DNA from: Natronospirillum sp965602035
GTDB taxonomy: Bacteria; Pseudomonadota; Gammaproteobacteria; Pseudomonadales; Natronospirillaceae
DNA: 64,000 nt
Assembly (NCBI GenBank): GCA_965602035.1
Contig: OZ271919.1
Location: 2,852,001-2,916,000 of the forward strand
Reading direction: 5' to 3'
The notes under the pieces were generated by a model that was given only the letters and a program-made list of their open reading frames with translations, ran no database searches and was not told the DNA's origin. Position numbers and translations under genes: made by a program. Of the stretch, positions 7,734-16,595 are shown piece by piece. How positions within the stretch are numbered: position 1 is the stretch's first letter; each line of letters starts with the position of its first letter.

Positions 7734-8807
7734 TCAGGTCACAACGGTTTGGGTGAACCAGTCCATGGGCAGGGTCTGCCCGAGCTTACGGGTACGGGCT
7801 TTGTCGAGAGCCAGCCAGCTGGCTGCGGCAAACTGCAGGCCGGTACCGATGTTATTGATAAAGCAGGTGATGTCGGACGAACTGGAACGACCCGCCACAT
7901 CGCCATTAATGAGCCGACCGATCTCGGGCTGGTCCAGCCAACTGTTTTTCCCGTCTTTCTTGCGTGCCTGCCATAGCTCCGCATCCGGGAGGTCGGACTC
8001 ACCCATCAACTGCATATTCGGTTCCCAGAAGTGCGTGTGAATGGCCGTAGCGTCCGCACGATCGTAAACGTCTGTCGGAAGTTCGAACCGCTTCAGACTC
8101 GACAGGTGCATACCGGGTTCCAGCCAGTCAGCCTCCATCACCGGTTCCATGGAGTTGGTGGCGCAGAGCACGATATCGTGCCCCGTGACCGCTTCTCTGG
8201 CCGATCCGACCGGCCTGACCGGAATGCCCAGGCGCTCCGTCCAGGCTCTCGCAAAAGCTTCACGCTTCGACGCGGTCGGACTGTAGACATCGATTGACGT
8301 TATCGAGCGCACGGCGCAGGCGGCTGCAAGCTGTGCCCCTGCCTGATTGCCGGCACCGATCAGCCCAACCGTCCGGGCGTCCGTTCTCGCCATATATCGA
8401 ATTCCGACACCGTTTGTTGCACCAACCCGCCACTGCTGCATAATGCCATCGGGTTGAATGCTGAGCAGCTCGCCGTTGTCAATGCTGAACAGCAGAACGA
8501 GACCCAGATATCGGTCTCCGGGGTGCGAAGCGAGCTTCTCTTTACGCTGGCCGCTGGCACGATTCGGCCAGGTGATGATGTCGGAGCTTAGGCGAATGGC
8601 GTAGACACCGCGGCGCGTATAACCGCCTTCCATCGACTTGAATACGTAATTGGCATTCTGAGCCGGCCGTGGAATGCCGGTATCACTCCGATTGCGCACA
8701 ATGCCCTGTTGCCGGCCTAGATCGCCAAAAGCAATCTCCAGCTCGTCAATCAGTGACGGCATATCAAGTACCTGCTCAATATCCTCGTTGGTGAGCAATA
8801 TCGGCAT
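7734..8807 (-). CDS. Ornithine cyclodeaminase / mu-crystallin family protein (copy 2)
   Basis: A protein of about 357 residues. GAGGAGG supports the ATG at 8807 over a longer start at 8864. The NAD-binding loop GLIGAGNQAGAQLAAAC and the following CATNSMEPV element are typical of the OCD/mu-crystallin family. It resembles copy 1 through the N-terminal LTNEDIEQVLDM region, the SSDIITWPN segment and a GLQFA..W C-terminal element, but is clearly diverged. It is sandwiched between two tctC genes in a leftward operon whose promoter region carries a predicted operator at 9948-9972. It probably acts on an imino acid, amino acid or keto acid taken up by these transporters. Exact reaction unknown. Confidence 0.85.
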   Translation of the reverse strand: MPILLTNEDIEQVLDMPSLIDELEIAFGDLGRQQGIVRNRSDTGIPRPAQNANYVFKSMEGGYTRRGVYAIRLSSDIITWPNRASGQRKEKLASHPGDRYLGLVLLFSIDNGELLSIQPDGIMQQWRVGATNGVGIRYMARTDARTVGLIGAGNQAGAQLAAACAVRSITSIDVYSPTASKREAFARAWTERLGIPVRPVGSAREAVTGHDIVLCATNSMEPVMEADWLEPGMHLSSLKRFELPTDVYDRADATAIHTHFWEPNMQLMGESDLPDAELWQARKKDGKNSWLDQPEIGRLINGDVAGRSSSSDITCFINNIGTGLQFAAASWLALDKARTRKLGQTLPMDWFTQTVVT

Positions 8808-8873
8808 GGTGCTGCGCCTCCTCAGATCAGACCCGGAGTGCCGTGAATCGGCAGCCCGGGTCACGATTGACCA

Positions 8874-9902
8874 TCAGTTCATGGACGACATCACGGTTTC
8901 CACTATGTGGTCCGGTGTCTGGTAGATCTCGGCGAAGAAGGCATGCATGTCTTCACCGGTTCCGAAACTGATGGGCAGGCTCTGACGTTCAGCGTCCGCC
9001 AGGAATTCCGGGTCCTCGGCCGTGCGCGCCAGTGCAGTACGCAGCGTATTCAGCCGCTCTTCAGACATGCCGGGAGGCGCCACATAGGGACGGCCGAAGC
9101 GCAGGCTGGCTGCCAGCAGGTCAACCGCCTGGCGCTGCTCGTCTGTCTCTGCCATGTCACGCACCAGTTCGACATCGGGAAGCAGCGGGTGCTTTTCCAT
9201 TGCGAGCTGGTAGATGTGGTTTACATCACGGTCTTCCTCGAGCCATTGCGGTGTCCGAGTCATGATTGAGCTCATGAACTGGCCACCGATGCCGTCCACT
9301 TCACCGCGTTCCATGGCCAGTACAATATCCGTCGAGCCCGGATAGCCACTGACCACCGTCAGGTTCAGATCAAACAGGTCAGCCAGCACGCGGGGCATGA
9401 AGTTGGTGCTGGAGCCGGCGCCGGAACCGCCCATGGTCATGCTTTCTTCGCGCAGGTCGAGCAGGTGCTCAATGCCGCTCTCCTTGTTGGCAACGCCCAG
9501 TACGGTGGCACTGGCTATGCTTCCTACCCAATTCACTTCCTGAATATCAAATTGCGCCTGTTCGTTGCCGAACAGTGGTTCGAACGGGATGCCGGAATTG
9601 ACCATGGCAAACACGGAGCCGTCGGCCGGCAGCGAGTTGGCGATCTGGTTCATTAGAACCAGTGAGCCGGCGCCTGGAACATTACGAACCACAACATTCG
9701 GGTTGCCCGGTATGTGCTTTGGCAGATGGCGTGCGAGCGTGCGCGAATAGGTGTCATAACCACCGCCCGGAGAAAAACCGACCAGCAGTTCTACGGTGCG
9801 CCCTTCGTAGAAATCCCGTTCACTTGCTTCATCCGCCAGCGCGCCCGTGCCTGCAAATACGCAGGCCGCGGCGGCCAGCAGCGTCTTGAATCGAATCGTC
9901 AT
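8874..9902 (-). CDS. tctC: TctC-type TTT substrate-binding protein (subclass II)
   Basis: A 342-residue periplasmic binding protein with a cleavable signal peptide (FKTLLAAAACVFAGTGALA). It has the TctC signatures GGGYD, IPGNPNV, RNVPGAGSL and FEPLFGNEQAQFD. It is the first gene of the leftward tctC-OCD-tctC-OCD operon. AAGGAATT precedes the start, and a predicted operator lies about 50 bp upstream, overlapping the likely promoter. It is closely related to the next tctC in the operon, so the pair probably arose by duplication. Permease partner not in the operon; ligand unknown. Confidence 0.88.
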   Translation of the reverse strand: MTIRFKTLLAAAACVFAGTGALADEASERDFYEGRTVELLVGFSPGGGYDTYSRTLARHLPKHIPGNPNVVVRNVPGAGSLVLMNQIANSLPADGSVFAMVNSGIPFEPLFGNEQAQFDIQEVNWVGSIASATVLGVANKESGIEHLLDLREESMTMGGSGAGSSTNFMPRVLADLFDLNLTVVSGYPGSTDIVLAMERGEVDGIGGQFMSSIMTRTPQWLEEDRDVNHIYQLAMEKHPLLPDVELVRDMAETDEQRQAVDLLAASLRFGRPYVAPPGMSEERLNTLRTALARTAEDPEFLADAERQSLPISFGTGEDMHAFFAEIYQTPDHIVETVMSSMN

Positions 9903-9947
9903 TGTTGAATTCCTTTATTTTTGTAACTCAAGCACCGTGCCAAATTC

Positions 9948-9972
9948 GGAACGGCGTTCTTTAATATAGAAC
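9948..9972 (-). promoter_or_regulatory. Predicted operator, GGAAC/GTTCC type (site 2)
   Basis: GGAAC-GGC-GTTCT-TTAATAT-AGAAC on the plus strand fits the shared architecture, with three half-sites. It lies 46-70 bp upstream of the leftward tctC-OCD operon start at 9902. The A/T-rich 7-base spacer could overlap the -10 region. Confidence 0.6.
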
Positions 9973-10006
9973 GAGAGCAAATCGAATTGCAATGCCTCGT
10001 TGTGAC

Positions 10007-10918
10007 TCATTGCGAAATCAGCACGATACTGACGAACGCGATGACGGCTGCCACATAGGTATTCAGGTCGGGTCTTTTTTCGGTGCGGAATATCACGACA
10101 GACAGGAAGCTGGCGAAAAAGACATCCAGCGCATTGATCATGATCACGATGGATACGTCTTCGTAGTAGAGCGCCGTGAAAATCAGTATCTGACCGCAGG
10201 AAATGGCAATGGCAGCCAGCACAAGCCAGCGGTTCAGGTTGCGGAACAGGTTACGGAGGTTGTCACGGTAGCGTTCCGAAAATATGGCCGCGATCAGGAA
10301 CGTAGCAAAGCCAATCAGTGCGCTGATCATGGTGCCGAAGGCCGGTGATGCCAGATAGATCAGCCCCAGTTTTCTCGACACATAGGACATCCCGTAAACA
10401 ACAGCACCGCCGAGCCCCCAGGAATAATCGATAGCTGGTGGAATTTCATTTCGTTCCTCGGGTGGGAGGCGCTGGAACGACTTGCGAATCAGTATCGCGA
10501 AGGCCAGGGCGACGCCGGCGACGCCGGTCCAGTTCACCGCATTCAGCGTTTCATCAAGAATCACAAAGGCAAACAGCACGGAAAAGAAGGGCGTGATCTT
10601 CTTGACCGCGCTGCCACGTGTGACGCCGAGCTTTCGGATCGATGCATAGATCAGCGTGCGGCCCATGACCACCGAAAAAATCCCGGCCAGTGAAAACCAG
10701 AAAAGGCCCAGCCAGAGGTCCCGGTTCGACTGTGCCGGTAGCTGCCCGCGATCGATGATCAGCCAGAGCGCGCCGCTGAAGACCAGTGTCACCAGGGCCG
10801 AAAAAATGACCCCGCGATCCCCCTTGCCTGTTGCGCCGCGTGAGATGAACACGCTGCTTGCCCCGAAGCAGACAGCAGACACAAGGGCCAGTAGCTGGCC
10901 GATAACAGGATCTGACAT
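10007..10918 (-). CDS. DMT superfamily (EamA) transporter
   Basis: A 303-residue integral membrane protein built from two related halves of about five hydrophobic helices each, as in EamA/DrugMetabolite transporters. The first helix is GQLLALVSAVCFGASSVFISRGA. The halves are separated by a hydrophilic linker with basic and acidic residues (RLPPEERNEIPP). It acts in the inner membrane, probably exporting or importing a metabolite of the adjacent pathway. It starts divergently from the double-cupin gene at 11130, and a predicted operator lies between them. Substrate unknown. Confidence 0.85.
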   Translation of the reverse strand: MSDPVIGQLLALVSAVCFGASSVFISRGATGKGDRGVIFSALVTLVFSGALWLIIDRGQLPAQSNRDLWLGLFWFSLAGIFSVVMGRTLIYASIRKLGVTRGSAVKKITPFFSVLFAFVILDETLNAVNWTGVAGVALAFAILIRKSFQRLPPEERNEIPPAIDYSWGLGGAVVYGMSYVSRKLGLIYLASPAFGTMISALIGFATFLIAAIFSERYRDNLRNLFRNLNRWLVLAAIAISCGQILIFTALYYEDVSIVIMINALDVFFASFLSVVIFRTEKRPDLNTYVAAVIAFVSIVLISQ

Positions 10919-10974
10919 GCGGAATTCCTTAACCGATGTGGACGGATTGCGCGTCGGACACGCTCAAGCCTCTT

Positions 10975-11011
10975 GTTCTTGTATGAGGAACAGTGTACCT
11001 TAAATAGACGT
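10975..11011 (+). promoter_or_regulatory. Predicted operator, GGAAC/GTTCC type (site 3)
   Basis: GTTCT-TGTATGA-GGAAC-AGT-GTACC-TTAAATA-GACGT: four half-sites with the shared 7-3-7 spacing. It sits in the divergent intergenic region between the DMT transporter (leftward) and the double cupin/EutA operon (rightward), so it could control both. Confidence 0.65.
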
Positions 11012-11129
11012 GTGTGGCGAAACATCCAACGACAACAGCCACGATAGAATACGCTGAAATACCGTTCAGGTAGTCGGCACACCGAGAATCAACTGGATTG
11101 TGGGGCAGGTCGAAACCCCGGGAGTTGTT

Positions 11130-12350
11130 ATGGGAAAGGCAGAGTGGAAAGAACCATCGGGTCAGGAAAAGAAAGCGGGTTTCGGGCATTTCAAGAAACT
11201 TCCGACCGCTTACGATACGTTCATGGAGGAAGAGGGCATCCCGGTTTTCCGTGGCCTGGGCATCCGTAACGTTCGCAACCTCGAACTGCAGCCCTGGAAG
11301 CGTCTGGGCGGTCGCGGCAGCTATATTCAGCTGTATGGCACCGAAGGCAAGTGGGGTTGTTATGTGGTCGAAGTGCCCTCTGCCGGCGAGCTCAACCCTG
11401 AAAAGCACATGTTCGAAAAGATATACATGGTGATTGAGGGCCGGGGCTCCACCGAGGTCTGGCTGGAAGGCAGCGAGAACAAGAAACACGTGTTCGAATG
11501 GCAGCCGGGCTCCATCTTTTCGATTCCGATGAACGCGTGGCATCGTATTGTGAACGCGACCACGTCCCCCGCTTTGCTTCAGGCGGGCACCACGGGGCCC
11601 GTTGTGATCAACGCGCTCCAGAATACCGATGCGGTCTTCAATAACCCGTATCTGTTCACCGACCGGTTCAGCACGGCCGATGATTTCTACAAGGAAAACG
11701 ATGAAGTTGAACCGGATCCGGTGCGTGGACTCGCCATGCGTCGGACGAACTTCATTCCGGATGCTGTCAATTGTGAGCTGCCGCTGGACAACCGCCGGTC
11801 ACCCGGATACCGCCGGGTAGAGCCCTACATGACCGACAATACCTTCTACTTCTGGCTCGGTGAGCACGAGGTCGGGCGCTACTCCAAGGGCCATGCCCAT
11901 ACCTCAGCGGCGATCCTGAACTGTCTCAAGGGTCGTGGTTATACGTATACCTGGCCTGAGCACCTTGGGCCTACCCCATGGCAGGACGGTAAGGGTGACC
12001 AGGTCCAGCGCCTGGACTACGAGCCGGGTGGCATGGTCACTGCGGCACCGGGTGGCGCGCGCTGGTATCACCAGCACTTCAGCGTGTCCTCAGAGCCGTT
12101 CCGCCTGTCAGCCTGGTTCGGCCCGCATAACCCGGGCCGTGATCCGGGCCCGCCGGGGCAACAGCACTCGGACTACACGGCAATTGACCTGCACAAGGGC
12201 GGTACCACCATTCCGTACTGGATGGAGGACCCGTATCTGCGCAAGGAGTTCGAGGAGACCCTGCGCCAGGAGGGGGTTGAGAGCAAGATGGCGGACTCCC
12301 TGTATGTTCCGCCGGAAGGTCTTGATCGAAAGGGTAATCCGACCAGCTAG
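11130..12350 (+). CDS. Double-cupin protein, type D
   Basis: About 406 residues with two cupin barrels. The start at 11130 follows GGGAG; an earlier ATG at 11100 lacks this. In the N-terminal barrel, motif 1 (NPEKHMFEKIYMVIEG) lacks a His-x-His pair. In the C-terminal barrel it is complete (YSKGHAHTSAAIL), with a matching motif 2 (ARWYHQHF). Metal is thus expected only in the second barrel, a layout seen in bicupins such as the gentisate dioxygenase group. A paralogue at 59789-60913 has the same asymmetry and is also next to an EutA. It is probably an oxygenase or lyase of the pathway. The EutA gene follows after 82 bp with a small hairpin (12375-12394) between. Chemistry unproven. Confidence 0.85.
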   Translation: MGKAEWKEPSGQEKKAGFGHFKKLPTAYDTFMEEEGIPVFRGLGIRNVRNLELQPWKRLGGRGSYIQLYGTEGKWGCYVVEVPSAGELNPEKHMFEKIYMVIEGRGSTEVWLEGSENKKHVFEWQPGSIFSIPMNAWHRIVNATTSPALLQAGTTGPVVINALQNTDAVFNNPYLFTDRFSTADDFYKENDEVEPDPVRGLAMRRTNFIPDAVNCELPLDNRRSPGYRRVEPYMTDNTFYFWLGEHEVGRYSKGHAHTSAAILNCLKGRGYTYTWPEHLGPTPWQDGKGDQVQRLDYEPGGMVTAAPGGARWYHQHFSVSSEPFRLSAWFGPHNPGRDPGPPGQQHSDYTAIDLHKGGTTIPYWMEDPYLRKEFEETLRQEGVESKMADSLYVPPEGLDRKGNPTS

Positions 12351-12432
12351 TCGTGGTCGGATCAAGCAAACCAGTGCCGCCGGCAGCGGCGGCATTCTCC
12401 AGATCCGGATGCGCAAAGGCAGAGAGTGAGTT

Positions 12433-13950
12433 ATGTCTGAACCGACCCGTCAAGTGAGGCGTTTTTCCGATGTTGGCCGTTCGCTGGAGGCCGATGACGA
12501 AATCCGGCTGGTCAGTGTCGGTGTGGACATTGGGTCTTCGACGTCCCACCTCGTGTTCTCGCGCATTGTGATGGAGCCGATCGGCAACCGATACCATGTC
12601 ATTGAACGCACGATACTGCATGAATCTGACGTGCTGCTGACCCCCTACACGGATGAATCGGACATCGACGCCGACCGCCTGGGTCGGTTCATTGATCAGC
12701 AATACCAGGATGCCGGTATCGAGCCGGAGGAAATAGATACCGGCGCCCTTATTCTGACTGGAGTCGCGGTGCGGCGGCGCAATTCGCGGGCCATTGGTGA
12801 CCTGTTCGCCAGTCAGGCCGGCAAGTTTGTGTCGGTCAGCGCCGGGGATGCGCTTGAAACCACACTGGTTGCCTTCGGCTCCGGTGCGGCAGACCGGTCC
12901 ATGCGCACACCGTCTCGTGCCATGAATGTGGATATCGGTGGCGGCACGGCCAAAATCGCGGTGTGTGAACATGGCGAGCTGGTCGGGTTCACCGCGATTG
13001 ATGTGGGTGCCCGGGTTGTTTCGCTTGATGGCAGTAACCGGGTACTTCACCTGGAGGAAGCCGGCAAGCGATTTGCCGCCGAAGTCGGTCGCCCGGATCT
13101 TGCGCCGGGCGATATTCTATCGGACTCGGAGCAGGCGGCGCTCGCCGAGCGTATGGCTGATCGACTGTTCGAGGCCATGGGGGCGTCCACACAGTCAGCC
13201 GAAACCGCTGCACTTCTGCGCCTTGATCCCATGCCGGATCTGGGCCGCCCCGACACCCTGTCGTTCTCAGGGGGTGTTTCAGAGTACCTCTACGGTCGCG
13301 AAGCAGAGAGCTATGGCGACCTCGGTCCGCAGTTGGCCGCAGCCGTGCGGAAGAGAGCCAGCCAGTGGGGCGTGAAACTTGTGCCGCCCGAAGAGGGGTT
13401 GCGCGCAACGGTGGTCGGTGCCTCCCAATACACCATTCAGGTCAGTGGCAGTACCATTTTTGTGGATCCTACTGACACCCTGCCCCTGCGGAATGTGCCG
13501 GTAGTCGCACCCACCCTGCCCATCGACGAGGATGAGCTGAATCCGATGGCGATTGCAGATGCCATTCGCCTGGCACTCCGGGCCCAGGATCTTGATCACG
13601 GCGATCAACCGGTGGCGCTCTGTTTTCGGTGGGGCGGGAGTGCGTCATTCCGCCGGCTGGGGGCTTTCTGTGAGGGTGTCGCTCAGGGAATGAAGAATGT
13701 GCTGGCCGGTGGTGTACCGCTGGTCCTTGTTAACGACGGCGATATCGGCGGCCTGATCGGCCTGCATATGGCCGATAATATGTCGCTGAACAATCCATTG
13801 GTGTCAATTGATGGCATTCGGCTGCGAGCGTTCGATTTTATCGACGTCGGCGCCATGCTGGCGTCTTCAGGCGCGGTGCCGGTTGTCATCAAGTCACTGG
13901 TATTTCCGACCACCGGCGCATTGGGTCGGGCGGATACTGCACTGGCGTAA
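12433..13950 (+). CDS. eutA: EutA-type reactivating factor (ASKHA ATPase), copy 1
   Basis: A 505-residue protein of the EutA family, the ATP-dependent reactivase of B12-dependent ethanolamine ammonia-lyase. The N-terminal phosphate-1 loop is VGVDIGSSTSHLVFSR. The second nucleotide loop is MNVDIGGGTAKIAV. The LSFSGGVSEYLYGR and VVGASQYTIQVSG elements are also EutA-like. It would use ATP to exchange a damaged cofactor on a client enzyme in the cytoplasm. No eutB, eutC, other eut genes or microcompartment shell genes are in the window. A second EutA is at 57883-59508, also beside a double cupin. The client may therefore lie elsewhere or be something other than ethanolamine ammonia-lyase. It lies in a rightward series followed by an aldehyde dehydrogenase. 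Confidence 0.85.
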   Translation: MSEPTRQVRRFSDVGRSLEADDEIRLVSVGVDIGSSTSHLVFSRIVMEPIGNRYHVIERTILHESDVLLTPYTDESDIDADRLGRFIDQQYQDAGIEPEEIDTGALILTGVAVRRRNSRAIGDLFASQAGKFVSVSAGDALETTLVAFGSGAADRSMRTPSRAMNVDIGGGTAKIAVCEHGELVGFTAIDVGARVVSLDGSNRVLHLEEAGKRFAAEVGRPDLAPGDILSDSEQAALAERMADRLFEAMGASTQSAETAALLRLDPMPDLGRPDTLSFSGGVSEYLYGREAESYGDLGPQLAAAVRKRASQWGVKLVPPEEGLRATVVGASQYTIQVSGSTIFVDPTDTLPLRNVPVVAPTLPIDEDELNPMAIADAIRLALRAQDLDHGDQPVALCFRWGGSASFRRLGAFCEGVAQGMKNVLAGGVPLVLVNDGDIGGLIGLHMADNMSLNNPLVSIDGIRLRAFDFIDVGAMLASSGAVPVVIKSLVFPTTGALGRADTALA

Positions 13951-14005
13951 GATATTGACACGGCCGGTGCCCTACTCTGATCAAAACAGCTAGACGAGGC
14001 AGACC

Positions 14006-15499
14006 ATGACAACAACAATGCAGACCCTGGCAGAAACCGTCATCAGCCGGGCAGAAGAAGAAACGGGCGGGTGGCAGATGACCGTCGGTGGAAAATTCTA
14101 CCGCAGTGGCTCTTCACGCACGATGACCTCTATTAATCCGAATAACGGAAAACCACTGGCCACCGTCATGCTGGCCGATGAATCCGATGTGGCCGCCGCC
14201 GTGGAATCCGCGAAAATGGCGTTCCCGGCCTGGAAAAAGCTGCATGTAGACGAACGCGCCAAGTACATGAAGAAGCTGGCTGCCGCTGTGCGGGCGCGGG
14301 CTGAAGAGTTCGGCATGATCGACGCCCTGGACTGCGGTAATCCGTACCAGGCGATGGTAGATGACGCGAACAAGGGCGCCGGGCTGCTGGAACACTTCGC
14401 CAGCATGGGCATGGAGATCAAGGGGCAGACAGTACCAACGCCGGGCGGCGGTCTGAATTATACCCGTCGCGAACCCTTTGGCGTGGTGGCACGCATTCTG
14501 CCATTCAACCACCCGATTTCCTTCGCTGTGGGCAAGATTGCCTCGGCACTCATTGCCGGTAATACCGTGGTTATGAAGCTGCCGGATCAGACACCACTGA
14601 GCGGTCTGCTGTTTGGCAAACTGATCCAGGAACACCTGCCACCAGGTGTGGTTAATGTCATCAGCGGCGACGGCCCCACTACAGGCGGTTCGTTGGTCAG
14701 CCACCCGGAAATTCATCGGGTGGCTTTTACCGGCTCTGTCGCCACCGGCCAGAAAATTATCAGGCAGGCCGGCATCGCCGTGTGCACCCTGGAGCTCGGC
14801 GGCAAGAACCCGCTGATCGTATTCCCGGATGTCGATGTGGAAGCGGCGGCCGCGGCGGCTGTTGCGGGTATGAATTTTACCCGGTCGCAGGGGCAGTCAT
14901 GTGGCTCGAATTCGCGGGTTTTCGTGCACAAGGACGTCCATGACGAATTCATGAAGCACGTGCTGGCGCGTGTTGCAAAAATCAAAGTGGGCCAGTCGCA
15001 TGTTGATGGCACCGATATGGGGCCGGTTGTCACCCGCGAGCATTACGAGCGAGTGATGGGTTACATCGACAGCGGCACCAAAGAAGGCGCGACACTCGTT
15101 GCCGGTGGTCGTCACCCCTCGGATCCGGAACTGGCTGACGGCTGGTTCATTGAACCAACGGTATTTGACAACGTGAAGCAGGAGATGACCATCGCCCGTG
15201 AAGAGATTTTCGGCCCGGTCATGAGTGTCCTGCCCTGGACCGATGAAGACGCCATGATGACAGACGTCAATTCAACAGAATATGGGCTGTGCGCCAACAT
15301 CTGGACGAACGACGTATCGCGGGCGCTGCGCCTGGCTGATGAGATCGAATCCGGCTATGTCTGGATCAATGGCCACGGCGGCAAGCGTTTCAAGGGCGCT
15401 CCGTTCGGTGGCTACAAGAACAGCGGTATCGGCCGCGAGCATTCCATGGAGGAAGTGCTCAGCTTCACTCAGGAAAAGAATGTGAACGTGCGCTATTGA
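14006..15499 (+). CDS. Aldehyde dehydrogenase family protein
   Basis: A 497-residue NAD(P)-dependent aldehyde dehydrogenase of normal length. General-base Glu263 is in the ELGGKNP motif and nucleophile Cys299 in GQSCGSNS. The EEIFGPVMSV and FGGYKNSGIGRE elements near the C-terminus are typical. It oxidises an aldehyde to the carboxylate in the cytoplasm. It follows the EutA gene by 55 bp and precedes the TauD-like gene by 19 bp, so it belongs to the same catabolic operon. This fits a pathway that yields an aldehyde, as an EutA-dependent ammonia-lyase would. Specific substrate unknown. Confidence 0.92.
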   Translation: MTTTMQTLAETVISRAEEETGGWQMTVGGKFYRSGSSRTMTSINPNNGKPLATVMLADESDVAAAVESAKMAFPAWKKLHVDERAKYMKKLAAAVRARAEEFGMIDALDCGNPYQAMVDDANKGAGLLEHFASMGMEIKGQTVPTPGGGLNYTRREPFGVVARILPFNHPISFAVGKIASALIAGNTVVMKLPDQTPLSGLLFGKLIQEHLPPGVVNVISGDGPTTGGSLVSHPEIHRVAFTGSVATGQKIIRQAGIAVCTLELGGKNPLIVFPDVDVEAAAAAAVAGMNFTRSQGQSCGSNSRVFVHKDVHDEFMKHVLARVAKIKVGQSHVDGTDMGPVVTREHYERVMGYIDSGTKEGATLVAGGRHPSDPELADGWFIEPTVFDNVKQEMTIAREEIFGPVMSVLPWTDEDAMMTDVNSTEYGLCANIWTNDVSRALRLADEIESGYVWINGHGGKRFKGAPFGGYKNSGIGREHSMEEVLSFTQEKNVNVRY

Positions 15500-15518
15500 T
15501 CAGCGCGGGAGACGAACC

Positions 15519-16376
15519 ATGGCACTTACACATAAGCCACTTACAGACACCATCGGAGTGGAAGTTCAGGGCCTGTCTCTGAACGACGCTCCCAAAGCCG
15601 ATATTCGTGAACTCTATGATCTCTGGCTGCAATACCACGTACTGGTGCTCCGGGATACGCCGATGGACGAAGCGCAGTTGATCCGTTTCGGAACCCATTT
15701 CGGCAATATCGAGAAGGCCCGGAAACGCAGCCCGCTGGCAGACCATGAGGAAATCATGGTTATTTCGAACATCCGCGAAAACGGTGAAACCCAGGGTGCG
15801 CTGCCGGATGGCGAACTGTTCTGGCACTTTGACCGCATTCATCAGAAGGTGCCGAACAAGGCCGGGGTTCTACACGCACTCGAGATTCCGTCGGCCGGTG
15901 GTGAGACCCGCTTTGCAGACATGTGCGCGGCCTACGATGCGATGCCGGATAGCCTGCGCCACCGGGTAGAGGGCCTTGAAGCACTGAATACCTATCAGTA
16001 CGGCCAGACACGGGCTGAAAACAAGGTACTTGATGATGATTCACCCAAAGCGGTGCATCCGGTGATTCGCACCATCCCGGAAACGGGTCGCAATGCCATC
16101 TATGTCTGCCGGTTGATGACGGACAGCATTCAGGGAATGGATCCGGAAGAAGGACAGGCTCTGCTGGAAGAAGTGTTCGACCACTCGGAGCAGGAACAGT
16201 TTGTCTATGAGCACAAGTGGGCCGTTGGCGATACGCTGATTTGGGACAACCGGTGCGTATTGCATGCACGCAATGATTTCCCGGCGGATGAGCGGCGTCT
16301 GTTGAAGCGGGTGACGGTGGGCGACAGTCAGCCTCCTGTGCTGGCGCCGCAATGGGGCGAAAAAGCCGCCGGCTGA
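15519..16376 (+). CDS. TauD/TfdA family Fe(II)/2-oxoglutarate-dependent dioxygenase
   Basis: A 285-residue protein of the TauD/TfdA family. The iron ligands are His103 and Asp105 in the motif FWHFD, and a distal His249 in NRCVLHARND. The LWLQYHVLVLRD element and the closing DERRLLKRVTVGD element are family hallmarks. It would hydroxylate a small acid or cleave a C-S, C-O or C-N bond using O2 and 2-oxoglutarate in the cytoplasm. It starts 19 bp after the aldehyde dehydrogenase with GGGAG and is followed by a repeat element. Substrate not determined; taurine is not specially indicated. Confidence 0.9.
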   Translation: MALTHKPLTDTIGVEVQGLSLNDAPKADIRELYDLWLQYHVLVLRDTPMDEAQLIRFGTHFGNIEKARKRSPLADHEEIMVISNIRENGETQGALPDGELFWHFDRIHQKVPNKAGVLHALEIPSAGGETRFADMCAAYDAMPDSLRHRVEGLEALNTYQYGQTRAENKVLDDDSPKAVHPVIRTIPETGRNAIYVCRLMTDSIQGMDPEEGQALLEEVFDHSEQEQFVYEHKWAVGDTLIWDNRCVLHARNDFPADERRLLKRVTVGDSQPPVLAPQWGEKAAG

Positions 16377-16400
16377 GAATGCGGGCCGTCGGTCGACAAT

Positions 16401-16475
16401 CCGCCGGGGACCAGGCGTAAATACGTCCCTGTAGCCCTGCGACGATTACGTCCTGTTTTCGACGCTCCCCGGTCG
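16401..16475 (-). repeat. Dispersed intergenic repeat, copy 2
   Basis: Read on the minus strand, this copy carries GAAAACAGGACGTAATCGTC, then CAGGGCTACAGGGACGTATT and the closing CCGG block. It is an uninterrupted version of the repeat split by the MITE-like element at 5093-5357. It lies between the dioxygenase and the DinB gene, with inverted CGGGG/CCCCG ends. Confidence 0.7.
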
Positions 16476-16595
16476 CATTGGTCGACCGCAGGCTTGTTGG
16501 GAGCCCTGGCAGTTTCCAGGAGTTCCCCGGAAGGGGCGGTATCCATCTTATCGAAGGAGCGCGCCGAATGGCGCGATACCAGGCAGGAGACCTCT

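Noticed and set aside
12079..13050. A 323-residue minus-strand frame across the double cupin and EutA
   Set aside because: It spans two genes with recognisable domains on the plus strand; its own translation has no recognisable fold.
12433..13950. Reading EutA as evidence of an ethanolamine utilisation operon
   Set aside because: No eutB, eutC, eutD, eutG or shell genes are present, and both EutA copies sit with cupins instead.
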